Of a stretch of DNA of 64,000 bases, positions 35,058-43,089 are shown one piece after another. The position numbers were made by a program, and so were the translations under genes. A model generated the notes under the pieces. That model searched no databases. It was not told where the DNA came from and was given only the letters and a program-made list of their open reading frames with translations. The first letter of the stretch is position 1; every line of letters starts with the position of its first letter. The stretch covers positions 620,001 through 684,000 of the forward strand of contig NZ_JBBHZZ010000002.1 of assembly GCF_037482405.1 (NCBI RefSeq). Direction: 5' to 3'. Source of the stretch: Pseudokineococcus marinus. Lineage in GTDB: Bacteria > Actinomycetota > Actinomycetes > Actinomycetales > Quadrisphaeraceae.

Positions 35058-35234
35058 GGTCGGGTCCTCCTGTGCTTCGTCGCGGGCGTCCGCGCCGTGG
35101 GTGCGGAGGCATGTCCACCTCGTCCCGGAAGGCTATCCGCCGTCGACGGCGCGTGTCCGCGTGTTCACCCATCGGCTCACGCGCTGTCACCGGACGGCCT
35201 AACCACTCCTCGGTGCGCGGGCGGCCGTGGACGC

Positions 35235-36812
35235 TCAGTAGGCGCCCGACCGCCCCAGCACCGCTCGGGCGGTCTTCCACAGGATGAGCGCGTCCATCGC
35301 CAGCGACCAGTTGTCGACGTACCGCAGGTCGAGCCGCATGGACTCCTCCCAGGAGAGGTCCGCGCGCCCGCTCACCTGCCAGAGGCCGGTGAGCCCCGGG
35401 CGCACCCGCAGCCGCAGGTGCACGGAGTCGTGGTACTCGACGTACTCGCGCGGCAGCGGCGGTCGGGGTCCGACGAGGGACATGTCGCCGCGCACGACGT
35501 TCCACAGCTGCGGCAGCTCGTCGAGCGAGAAGCGGCGCAGCACGCGGCCCACCGGGGTGACGCGCGGGTCCGCCTTCATCTTGAACATGAGGCCGTCGCG
35601 GTCGCTCTGGTCGGTGAGGTCGTCGACCTGCCGGTCCGCGCCCACGACCATGCTGCGGAGCTTGTACATCGTGAAGAGGGAGCCGTCGACGCCCACCCGC
35701 TCCTGGGCGAAGAAGGCCGGGCCCGGGCTCGTGAGCCGCACCGCCACCGCGGAGGCCAGGAGCACGGGCGACGCGGCGAGCAGGAGCAGGGACCCGAGGG
35801 TGCGGTCGAGGACCGCCTTGCCCAGCAGGCGGCCCGAGCGCGCCGACGGGCGCTCGACGTGCAGGAGCGACAGGCCGGCGGCGGGGCGCAGGTGCACCGA
35901 CGGGCCGGTCACCTCGACGAGCCCGGGGGCGACGACGAGGTCGGCGCCGGTGGGCTCGAGCGCCCACGAGAGCCGGCGCAGGGCCGGCCCCGACAGGTGG
36001 GAGCCCACGACGATGACGACGTCGACGTCGTGGTCCACGACCGCCTGCGGCACCTCGGCGACCGCGCCGAGGCACGGCGGCTCACCCTCGTCGAGCTCCC
36101 ACTGGTGCGGCAGCGGGACGGCCACGCCGACGACCCGCATGCCGTGGTCGGCGGTCCGGCGGAGGTCGCCGACCACCGACCGGACGCTGGAGCCGTCGCC
36201 CACGACGAGGGTGCGCAGGGCCGCCGCGCCGTCGGCCCGGCGCTGGCCCCGCAGCCAGACGCGCAGGCGGTGCCGGTGCAGGGCGGTCAGCAGGGCGACC
36301 AGCGGGACGACGACGAGGACCATCCGCCGCGGCACGAGGAGCTGGAGGCTGAAGGAGACGACGCCCACCGCCGCCACGACGGCGACCGCGGCGCGCAGGA
36401 TCGAGGAGAACTCGTCCGGGCCGTCGCCGACGCGGCGCCACTCGTAACCGCGCAGGACGGCGAGGGTGCCCACCCAGCCGGCGGCCGAGAGGACGGAGAG
36501 CCCGACCACGGCGAGGGCGTCGAGCCGCACCCCGACGTCGCGCAGGGTCACGGCGGCGATCGCGACGACGACCAGCGCGACCACGGCGTCACCGAGGGCC
36601 GCGCGCACGAGGAGCGGCGTCGTCCACGCGGAGCGACGGCGCACCGCCGCGAGGGCGGGGTCGTCGCGGTAGACCTCCCGCTCGAGCACGAAGGGCGTGC
36701 GGTCGGTCCAGGGGCGACGGCTCGGCGCGGGGTGGGCGCGGCGGTCGGGGTCCGGCGGCAGGTCGCCGCCGAGGCGGTCCTCCTCGACGCGGGGTCCGAC
36801 GTCAGCGCTCAT
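35235..36812 (-). CDS. WbaP-type undecaprenyl-phosphate sugar phosphotransferase
   Basis: A 525-residue membrane enzyme that starts polysaccharide synthesis by moving a sugar phosphate to undecaprenyl phosphate. Five hydrophobic helices: four in the first 210 residues and one before the catalytic domain (LLLLAASPVLLASAVAVRL). A Rossmann-like CoA-binding-type region lies between (LRTLVVGDGSSVRSVVGDL). The catalytic C-terminus has FFAQERVGVDGSLFTMYKLR, RFSLDELPQLWNVVRGDMSL, GPRPPLPREYVEY and RPGLTGLWQVSGR. The ATG at 36812 is chosen because GGAGGTG lies 9 bases upstream; an ATG 6 codons earlier would overlap that site. Confidence 0.93.
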   Translation of the reverse strand: MSADVGPRVEEDRLGGDLPPDPDRRAHPAPSRRPWTDRTPFVLEREVYRDDPALAAVRRRSAWTTPLLVRAALGDAVVALVVVAIAAVTLRDVGVRLDALAVVGLSVLSAAGWVGTLAVLRGYEWRRVGDGPDEFSSILRAAVAVVAAVGVVSFSLQLLVPRRMVLVVVPLVALLTALHRHRLRVWLRGQRRADGAAALRTLVVGDGSSVRSVVGDLRRTADHGMRVVGVAVPLPHQWELDEGEPPCLGAVAEVPQAVVDHDVDVVIVVGSHLSGPALRRLSWALEPTGADLVVAPGLVEVTGPSVHLRPAAGLSLLHVERPSARSGRLLGKAVLDRTLGSLLLLAASPVLLASAVAVRLTSPGPAFFAQERVGVDGSLFTMYKLRSMVVGADRQVDDLTDQSDRDGLMFKMKADPRVTPVGRVLRRFSLDELPQLWNVVRGDMSLVGPRPPLPREYVEYHDSVHLRLRVRPGLTGLWQVSGRADLSWEESMRLDLRYVDNWSLAMDALILWKTARAVLGRSGAY

Positions 36813-36996
36813 GCGCTCGTGCACCTCCATCGCTGTCGACGGGCTCGTCGTCCGCGGGAGCGGGCGGGTCGGGGTCGCTCGGCCCCCGGGACGCTACTCA
36901 GAGGGAGGGGCCCCGGCGCCCACTTCCCGCAGATCCACCCGGATGGGCCTGCCCCCTCCACCGGAGCCACGGCCAGCCGGCCGACGGCACCGCCGC

Positions 36997-37620
36997 TCAG
37001 CGCGGGGCGTGCACCTGCTGCTGGGCGGCCTCGAGGCCCCGCAGCACGACGAGCTCGACGGCGTCCGCCGCCTCCTCCAGGAGCACGGGGAGGTCCCGGC
37101 GCTCCGCGGAGCCGAAGGGCTTGAGGACGAAGTCGGCCGGGTCCATGCGCCCGGGCGGACGGCCGATGCCCACGCGGACGCGGACGTAGTCCTTCGTGCC
37201 GAGCGCCTTGGACGTGTCGCGCAGGCCGTTGTGGCCGCCCTCGCCGCCGCCGCGCTTGAGGCGCACGACGTCCCCAGGCAGGTCGAGCTCGTCGTGGACG
37301 ACGACGACCCGCTCCGCGGGCACGGAGAAGAAGCGCGCCAGCCCGGCGACCGGGCCGCCCGAGACGTTCATGTAGGTGCTCGGCTTGGCCAGCACGACGG
37401 CCGGGCCCGGGCGCCCGCCCGGCAGCACGCCGAGGCGGGCCTGCGCGACCGCCGCGCGCGCCTTGTGCGACCGGAACCCGGCCCCTGTCCGGGCCGCGAG
37501 GACGTCGAGCACCATCTGGCCGACGTTGTGGCGCGTGGCCGCGTACTCCGGGCCGGGGTTGCCGAGGCCCACGACGAGCCAGGGCCCGTCAGCGGCCTCC
37601 CCCGCCGGGGACGCCGCAGC
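36997..37620 (-). CDS. pth: peptidyl-tRNA hydrolase, 5' end lost in the assembly gap
   Basis: Releases tRNA from stalled peptidyl-tRNA. Landmarks: WLVVGLGNPGPEYAATRHNV, LAKPSTYMNVSGG, VVHDELDLPGDVVRLKRGG, GGHNGLRDTSKALG and VRVGIGRPPGRMDPADFVL. The GTG at 37572 would start inside the conserved LVVGLGNPG strand, so it is not the real start. The frame continues through AAASPAGEAADGPWLV to 37620, where the sequence breaks into a G run and Ns. The visible part gives 207 codons. Adjacent to rplY on the same strand, as in other actinobacteria. Confidence 0.92.
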   Translation of the reverse strand, partial: AAASPAGEAADGPWLVVGLGNPGPEYAATRHNVGQMVLDVLAARTGAGFRSHKARAAVAQARLGVLPGGRPGPAVVLAKPSTYMNVSGGPVAGLARFFSVPAERVVVVHDELDLPGDVVRLKRGGGEGGHNGLRDTSKALGTKDYVRVRVGIGRPPGRMDPADFVLKPFGSAERRDLPVLLEEAADAVELVVLRGLEAAQQQVHAPR

Positions 37621-37751
37621 GGGGGGGGGGGGGGGGGGGGNNNNNNNNNNNNNNNNNNNNNNNNNNNNNNNNNNNNNNNNNNNNNNNNNNNNNNNNNNNN
37701 NNNNNNNNNNNNNNNNNNNNNNNNNNNNNNNNNNNNNNNNNNNNNNNNNNN
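37621..37751. other. assembly gap: 20-base G run followed by 111 Ns
   Basis: The G homopolymer at 37621-37640 directly precedes the N run and is very likely a low-quality contig end. The gap hides the pth start and the rplY-pth spacer. A strong GC hairpin at its right edge may have caused the break. Confidence 0.97.
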
Positions 37752-37777
37752 CCCCCGGCGGGACGGTCCGCCGGGGG
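37752..37777 (-). terminator. hairpin downstream of rplY, at the gap edge
   Basis: CCCCCGGCGG and CCGCCGGGGG form a perfect 10-bp stem with a 6-base loop, 24 bases past the rplY stop. Confidence 0.6.
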
Positions 37778-37800
37778 CGCGGGGTGAGAGGGAGCCAGGG

Positions 37801-38457
37801 TCAGCTCTCGTCGCTCGTGGCCGGAGCCGCCCCGGCCTCGGCGTCGGCGTCGGACTCGTCGCGCTCGATGCCCAGCTCGCTCTCGGCCTCGGCCAGGTCG
37901 GCGTCGAGGTCCTCGGCCGTGCGGGCCGCGGAGACGTTGACGACGAGGGCCTCGGGGTCGGTGACGAGCGTCGCGCCGTCCGGCAGCGCGACCTGGCTGG
38001 CGAGCACCTGGGTGCCCGGCTCGGCGCCCTCGACGGAGACCGTGACGCTCTCGGGGATGCGGAGCGCGTCCACCTCGACGAGGAGGGTCTGGTGGTCGAC
38101 GGTCACGACGGTCTCGGGGGCGGCCTCGCCCTCGACGTGGACGGCCACCTCGACCTCGACCTTCTCGCCGTGGCGCACGAGGACGAGGTCCACGTGCTCG
38201 ATCTCGCGGCGGCGGTGCTCGCGCTGCACGTCCTTGACGAGCGCGAGGACCTCCTCGCCCTCGACGTCGATCGTCAGCACGGCGTTCTCGCGCTTGACGG
38301 CGAGCATCGTGGCGTGGCCCGGCAGCGTGACGTGGCGGGGCGCCTCGCCGTGGCCGTAGACGACCGCGGGGATCATGGACGCGCGGCGGATGCGGCGGGC
38401 GGCGCCCTTGCCGAACTCGTTGCGGGTCTGGGCGGACAGGCGGATCTCGTCGGCCAT
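37801..38457 (-). CDS. rplY: 50S ribosomal protein L25 (general stress protein Ctc type)
   Basis: Binds 5S rRNA in the large subunit. The 218 residues are the two-domain Ctc form: an N-terminal L25 domain (IRLSAQTRNEFGKGAARRIR, IPAVVYGHGEAPRHVTL) and a C-terminal TL5/CTC beta domain (VEVEVAVHVEGEAAPETVVT). An acidic tail (DADLAEAESELGIERDESDA) ends the protein. ATG with AGGAG 7 bases upstream. pth follows on the same strand after the gap. Confidence 0.96.
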   Translation of the reverse strand: MADEIRLSAQTRNEFGKGAARRIRRASMIPAVVYGHGEAPRHVTLPGHATMLAVKRENAVLTIDVEGEEVLALVKDVQREHRRREIEHVDLVLVRHGEKVEVEVAVHVEGEAAPETVVTVDHQTLLVEVDALRIPESVTVSVEGAEPGTQVLASQVALPDGATLVTDPEALVVNVSAARTAEDLDADLAEAESELGIERDESDADAEAGAAPATSDES

Positions 38458-38711
38458 GGCGGTGCTCCTGGGGGCTCGTCGGCGGCGTGCGCGGTGGTCT
38501 TCCGTCCTGCGGCGGCTCACGCGGACGGCACGGGCGGGGACCGCCGTGACCACCGCGTCGAGTGCGGGGCGCCCGGCCCAGCCGGTGCGCCTCCCTCGCC
38601 GAGGCAACCGCGCGAGCATAGCCGCCGGCGCGAGCCCTCCGCGCCGTGGGGCGAGGAGGGCACCGGCCGGCGGCCCGCCAGGGGTTCGGAGGCCTGCGTC
38701 AGGAGAGGACG

Positions 38712-39650
38712 TCAGGAGCGGGCTCCGGCGAGCTCGCGCTCCCCCTCGTCCTCCCCGGAGTCGTCCCCCGGGCCCCAGCCGGCGTCCTGCCCCAGCGCCC
38801 GCTCGCGCCGGTGGCGGCGCACGGCGTAGACGACGGCGCCCGCCCACAGCAGCGCGAGCAGCGGGTAGACCCAGACGCCGGCGGAGGCCTCGACGTCGAA
38901 GGCCCGGAGCAGGGTCCGCACGTTCGTGACGACGATGACGCCGCCCACCGCCGCCCCGAGCACCCGCGCGGGCAGGTACCGGACGACCCAGGCGGCGACC
39001 GGCGCCGCGACGACCCCGCCGACGAGGAGGGCCGAGACGACGACGAGGTCGAGCCCGGCGGTGCCCAGCCCCAGGAGGAAGCCGAGGCTGGCGGCGACGG
39101 CGACGACGAACTCCGAGGTGTCCACCGAGCCCACGACCTTGCGGGGCTCGACGCGACCGGAGCCGAGCAGGGCCGGCGTCGCCACCGGGCCCCAGCCCCC
39201 GCCGCCGCTGGCGTCGAGGAAGCCGCCGAAGAGCCCGACCGGCACGAGGAAGCGCGAGCGCAGGCGCCCCGGGCGGCGCACCAGCGAGCCGGTGGTGAAG
39301 CGGACGCCCACGTAGACGCCGAGGGCGAGCAGCACGCCCGCCATGTACGGGGCGGCCGCCTCCGTGGACAGGCTGCTGAGCGCCGTGGCGCCGAGGAAGG
39401 CGCCGACGGCGCCTGGCAGGGCGAGCCGGCCCACGATGCGCCAGTCGACGTTGCCGAAGCGCCAGTGCGAGGCGCCGGAGGCCAGCGTGGTGCCGATCTC
39501 GGCCAGGTGCACCGAGGCCGACGCCAGCGCCGGCGAGGTGCCGGAGGCGATGAGCAGCGTCGTCGACGTCACCCCGTACGCCATGCCGAGGCTGCCGTCG
39601 ACGAGCTGCGCCGCCAGTCCCACGAGAGCCAGGACGATCCATCCGCGCAC
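38712..39650 (-). CDS. TauE/SafE-family membrane permease (copy 2)
   Basis: A 312-residue polytopic membrane protein related to, but clearly different from, the permease at 2862. Family blocks are LVGLAAQLVDGSLGMAYGV and LFGGFLDASGGGGWGPVATP; the DGSLGMAYG form is the subtype often linked to sulfate/sulfite or organosulfonate genes in actinobacteria. Hydrophilic C-terminal tail of about 30 residues. The GTG at 39650 has GAGGT 4 bases before it. The upstream GACC-N5-TGTAGGGAAC motif is shared with copy 1. It could move sulfite, sulfate or another anion. Confidence 0.87.
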   Translation of the reverse strand: MRGWIVLALVGLAAQLVDGSLGMAYGVTSTTLLIASGTSPALASASVHLAEIGTTLASGASHWRFGNVDWRIVGRLALPGAVGAFLGATALSSLSTEAAAPYMAGVLLALGVYVGVRFTTGSLVRRPGRLRSRFLVPVGLFGGFLDASGGGGWGPVATPALLGSGRVEPRKVVGSVDTSEFVVAVAASLGFLLGLGTAGLDLVVVSALLVGGVVAAPVAAWVVRYLPARVLGAAVGGVIVVTNVRTLLRAFDVEASAGVWVYPLLALLWAGAVVYAVRRHRRERALGQDAGWGPGDDSGEDEGERELAGARS

Positions 39651-39667
39651 GGTGACCTCACTAAGTT

Positions 39668-39686
39668 GACCAGTCTTGTAGGGAAC
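39668..39686 (-). promoter_or_regulatory. shared upstream motif of TauE/SafE gene, copy 2
   Basis: GACC-N-G-N3-TGTAGGGAAC on the plus strand, with the spacing of the copy at 3866-3884. On the coding strand TACAAG may act as -10, placing the mRNA start within about 20 bases of the GTG. The surrounding stretch CTAAGTTGACCAGTC is notably AT-richer than the window average. Confidence 0.5.
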
Positions 39687-39816
39687 ACCGTGGTGCTCAT
39701 CGACCGCCGCGTCAAGGTCCGGGCGGTGAGGTCGCCGGATCGGGCGACGCGCGCCGTCCCGCTGCCCCACACTCCCCTCGGGGCGGGGCGCGGGCGCCGC
39801 GACGAGGGGAGCCGTC

Positions 39817-41610
39817 ATGGCAGGACGACCGGTGGCACGCCGCACGGTGCTCGCGGCAGCGGCGGCGGGAGCCGCCGCCACGGCGCTCGGCGACCGAGCG
39901 GCCCCCACGGCCGCCGCCGCCACCACGGCGCTCGGCACGGACGAGCGCGCCGTCTCCATGGCCATGCACGTGCACAGCTCGTTCAGCGAGGGCACGGCGA
40001 GCATGCACGCGCACCTCGAGCAGGCCAGCCGCCTGGGCGTCGACGTCGTCATGTGGACCGACCACGACTTCCGGCTGCAGGCGCACGGGTACCGGACGGC
40101 GGTGCGCTTCGACGGCCTCGTCGAGGACGACGCGGTGAAGGCGACGTGGACGTGGACGCGCGCCGACGAGGGCACCGCCAGCTACGCGGCCGCCACCTTC
40201 GTGACCGACCCGCGCTCCCCCCGCCAGGACGGGCGCGCCCTGCGCCTGCAGAACCGCGCCCCCTCGCGCGCGACCACGTGGTGCTCGACCCGCCTGACCG
40301 GCTCGGTGAAGAACTCCCTGGCGACGACGAGCCTGGCGGCCACGGTCCTCGAGCTGGACGTCCTCGCCCAGGAGCTGGGCCCGGACGCCGAGCTGGTGCT
40401 GGCCGTCACGTCGTCCTACCGCCCCGCGACGGCGGGGCGTCCCGCCGGCCAGTACCGCCTGGAGTACCGCATGGGCGGGCGCACCGGGCGCTGGACGGAG
40501 TCGGGGGGCCTGGTCGGCGTCGTCGGGCTGCCCGTCGCCGCCGGCTGGCAGTCCCTGGCGCTGGACCTGCAGGCGGACGTCGAGGCCCTGTGGCCGGACC
40601 TCGTGGCCGTGGACGCCGGCTTCTGCGGCGTCGCCGTCAGCGCCCGCTCGCGCCGGGGCGCCGCCGCGAAGGTCGTCCTCGACCGCCTCGAGATCGTCCG
40701 CGCCCGCCGCAGCGGCGAGCCGCTCGCCCTCCAGCGCGAGGCCATGGCGGCGTACGCGCAGCGCTACCCGTCCGTCCGCCAGCACCAGGGCAGCGAGATC
40801 TCGCTCGTGCGCCACCTCAACGCCTACGGCGACGCGCTGGTCCTGCCCACGCCGCCGACCCCTCGGGCGACGAAGGACACGAGCGTCGCCGCGGCCGCGG
40901 CGGCCGTGCGGGAGCTCCGGTCGAGCGCCGACCTCGTGGCGTTCAACCACCCCCTCGAGGACGCCCGGACGACCGAGGCGCTGGCCGACCTGCTGGTCTC
41001 GACGAGGGCCCTGGGAGCGGACGTCGTGGAGGTCGGCAGCAAGGAGGACCTGGCCTCGACCGTGGCCGCCTACGACGTGGCCGCCCGCAACGCGGTGCTC
41101 GTCACCGCGACCGGGGTGAGCGACGACCACACCGGCCGCGACTGGCTCGCCCAGTCCCAGCGCTGGCTCACCTCGGCGTGGGCGCCGTCGACCGACCTCC
41201 CCGACCTCGCCGCGGCGCTGCGGGCGGGGCGCGCCTGGTTCTGGGACCCCCGAGCGTGGCGCGGACAGGTGGACCTGCTGGCCGACGGGCGCACGCGCAT
41301 GGGCGGCGTCCTCCTCACCCGGTCGGACTCGGTGGAGGTCGTCGCCACCGCGACCCCCGCTCCCGCGGGCGGGACGACGACGCTCGTCGTCGGCGCCGTG
41401 GACATGGCCGGCCGAGCGGACCTGTCGCCGCGCGTCACGCGCGTCCCGCTCGACGCGGGCGGCACGGCGCTCGTGGACGCGTCCCGGGACCGCGGTGCCT
41501 ACGCGCGCGTGGAGGTCAGGGACGCGGGCGGGAGCCTGGTCGGCTTCTCCAACCCCCTGTGGATGCTGCACGAGGCGCCCGCCGGGGCGCCTGCCGAGCG
41601 GCTCGGCTAG
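39817..41610 (+). CDS. exported PHP-domain protein
   Basis: A 597-residue protein with a Tat-like signal (RPVARRTVLAAAAAGAAATA). The PHP metal-hydrolase fold is split. The N-terminal half has MAMHVHSSFSEGTASMHAHL and VDVVMWTDHDF (residues 49-85). After a roughly 210-residue beta-rich insert resembling a galactose-binding jelly roll, the C-terminal half resumes with ADLVAFNHPLEDART and GADVVEVGSKEDL (about 370-420), then VTATGVSDDHTGRDW. Residues 470-597 look Ig-like. PHP enzymes are phosphoesterases; this one would act outside the membrane on an unknown ester. ATG with GAGGGGA upstream. Its stop codon overlaps that of the Rrf2 gene. Confidence 0.72.
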   Translation: MAGRPVARRTVLAAAAAGAAATALGDRAAPTAAAATTALGTDERAVSMAMHVHSSFSEGTASMHAHLEQASRLGVDVVMWTDHDFRLQAHGYRTAVRFDGLVEDDAVKATWTWTRADEGTASYAAATFVTDPRSPRQDGRALRLQNRAPSRATTWCSTRLTGSVKNSLATTSLAATVLELDVLAQELGPDAELVLAVTSSYRPATAGRPAGQYRLEYRMGGRTGRWTESGGLVGVVGLPVAAGWQSLALDLQADVEALWPDLVAVDAGFCGVAVSARSRRGAAAKVVLDRLEIVRARRSGEPLALQREAMAAYAQRYPSVRQHQGSEISLVRHLNAYGDALVLPTPPTPRATKDTSVAAAAAAVRELRSSADLVAFNHPLEDARTTEALADLLVSTRALGADVVEVGSKEDLASTVAAYDVAARNAVLVTATGVSDDHTGRDWLAQSQRWLTSAWAPSTDLPDLAAALRAGRAWFWDPRAWRGQVDLLADGRTRMGGVLLTRSDSVEVVATATPAPAGGTTTLVVGAVDMAGRADLSPRVTRVPLDAGGTALVDASRDRGAYARVEVRDAGGSLVGFSNPLWMLHEAPAGAPAERLG

Positions 41611-42071
41611 ATGTCCATCCCGACCTCGTAGGGCGGGCGCCGGTCGGGCAGGTGGTCCACGACGACGTCGGGCAGCTGGTCGCGCACGACCATGGCGACG
41701 GTCGTGGCCTCGAGGATGGCGCGCTCGCTGGCGCGCAGGGCCACCCACACGTCCTGGAGCGCCACGGACGCCCCCCGGTAGTCGAGCTGCTCGGGACGCA
41801 GGTTGCGCACGAGGGCCAGCGGGCCGTCGATGGCCCGGATGACGTCGGCCACCGTGAGCTCCTCGGGGTCGACGGCCAGGGCGTGCCCGCCGTCGGGCCC
41901 GCGCCGGCTCGTGACGAGGCCGGCGCGCCGCAGGTCGCGCAGGATCGCCTCGAGGAAGCGCTGCGGCACGGCCTCGGCCTCGGAGATGTGGTCGCTCGTG
42001 GCGCCACCGGGCCGCGAGGCCAGCTGGCACACGGCCCGCAGCGCGTAGTCGGTCTTGGCGGTCAGGCGCAC
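41607..42071 (-). CDS. Rrf2-family transcriptional regulator
   Basis: A 154-residue DNA-binding regulator. N-terminal winged helix: MRLTAKTDYALRAVCQLASR, then VPQRFLEAILRDLRRAGLV, RRGPDGGHALAVDPEELTVA and DVIRAIDGPLALV, all standard Rrf2 blocks. The cysteines that bind an Fe-S cluster in IscR/NsrR are absent from the central loop; the single cysteine (residue 15) is in the helix. It therefore resembles the cluster-free CymR type that controls sulfur metabolism in Bacillus. It lies near a TauE/SafE permease and within reach of the cys genes. Confidence 0.85.
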   Translation of the reverse strand: MRLTAKTDYALRAVCQLASRPGGATSDHISEAEAVPQRFLEAILRDLRRAGLVTSRRGPDGGHALAVDPEELTVADVIRAIDGPLALVRNLRPEQLDYRGASVALQDVWVALRASERAILEATTVAMVVRDQLPDVVVDHLPDRRPPYEVGMDI

Positions 42072-42111
42072 CGCTGGCTCTCCCCTCGACCCCGTCGTCG
42101 CAGCCGGGGGC

Positions 42112-43089
42112 TCAGCTGTTGCCGTCGAAGAGGCTCGTGACCGAGCCCTCGTCGAAGACGGCGCGGATCGCGCGGGCCAGGAGCGGGGCGATGGACAGCA
42201 CCGTGAGCTGGGGGAACCGGCGCTCGTCGGCGATCGGCAGCGTGTTCGTCGTGACGAGCTCGGTGATCGGGCTGTCGCGCAGGCGCTCCGGCGCCGGCCC
42301 GGAGAGGACGGCGTGCGTCGCCGCGACGAGCACCTGCGCCGCGCCGTTGTCGACGAGCGCCTGGGCCGCCTGCACGATGGTGCCGCCGGTGTCGATCATG
42401 TCGTCGACGAGCACGCAGGTGCGGCCCTCGACCTCGCCGACGAGCTCGTGCACCTTCACCTGGTTGGGCACGGTGGGGTCGCGGCGCTTGTGGATGATCG
42501 CGAGCGGCGCCCCCAGGCGGTCCGACCACTGGTCGGCCAGGCGCACGCGCCCCGCGTCCGGGGACACCACGGTCAGCTGCTGCCGGTCGACCCGCGAGGC
42601 GATGTGGTCGGCGAGCAGCGGCATGGCCCAGAGGTGGTCGACGGGGCCGTCGAAGAAGCCCTGGATCTGCGCCGTGTGGAGGTCCACGCTCATGAGGCGG
42701 TTGGCGCCCGCCGTCTTGAACATGTCCGAGACGAGGCGCGAGGAGATCGGCTCGCGGCCGCGGTGCTTCTTGTCCTGGCGCGCGTAGGGGAAGAAGGGCG
42801 CCACGACGGTCGTGCGCTTCGCGGACGCGCGCTTCAGCGCGTCGACCATGAGCAGCTGCTCCATGAGCCACTGGTTGATCGGCGCGGTGTGGCTCTGCAG
42901 CACGAAGGCGTCGGCCCCGCGCACCGACTCCCCGAAGCGCACGTAGATCTCGCCGTTGGCGAAGTCGTACGCCGACGTCGGGACCAGCTCGACGCCGAGC
43001 TCCTCGGCGACCTCCGCGGCGAGCTCCGGGTGAGCCCGCCCGCTCACCAGGACGAGCCGCTTCTCGCCGGTGGCCTTGATGCCCGTCAT
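42112..43089 (-). CDS. prs: ribose-phosphate pyrophosphokinase
   Basis: Makes PRPP from ribose 5-phosphate and ATP for nucleotide, His and Trp synthesis. 325 residues with all family blocks: LVLVSGRAHPELAAEVAEEL, FANGEIYVRFGESVRG, PFFPYARQDKKHRGREPIS, DLHTAQIQGFF and the PRPP loop VLVDDMIDTGGTIVQAAQAL. The ATG at 43089 overlaps the glmU stop (ATGA). glmU-prs is a conserved actinobacterial pair. Confidence 0.97.
   Translation of the reverse strand: MTGIKATGEKRLVLVSGRAHPELAAEVAEELGVELVPTSAYDFANGEIYVRFGESVRGADAFVLQSHTAPINQWLMEQLLMVDALKRASAKRTTVVAPFFPYARQDKKHRGREPISSRLVSDMFKTAGANRLMSVDLHTAQIQGFFDGPVDHLWAMPLLADHIASRVDRQQLTVVSPDAGRVRLADQWSDRLGAPLAIIHKRRDPTVPNQVKVHELVGEVEGRTCVLVDDMIDTGGTIVQAAQALVDNGAAQVLVAATHAVLSGPAPERLRDSPITELVTTNTLPIADERRFPQLTVLSIAPLLARAIRAVFDEGSVTSLFDGNS

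Noticed and set aside
7544..36996. Genomic island or prophage with mobility genes
   Set aside because: No integrase, recombinase, transposase, phage structural gene, tRNA target or flanking direct repeat was found, so only a variable-locus interpretation is kept.
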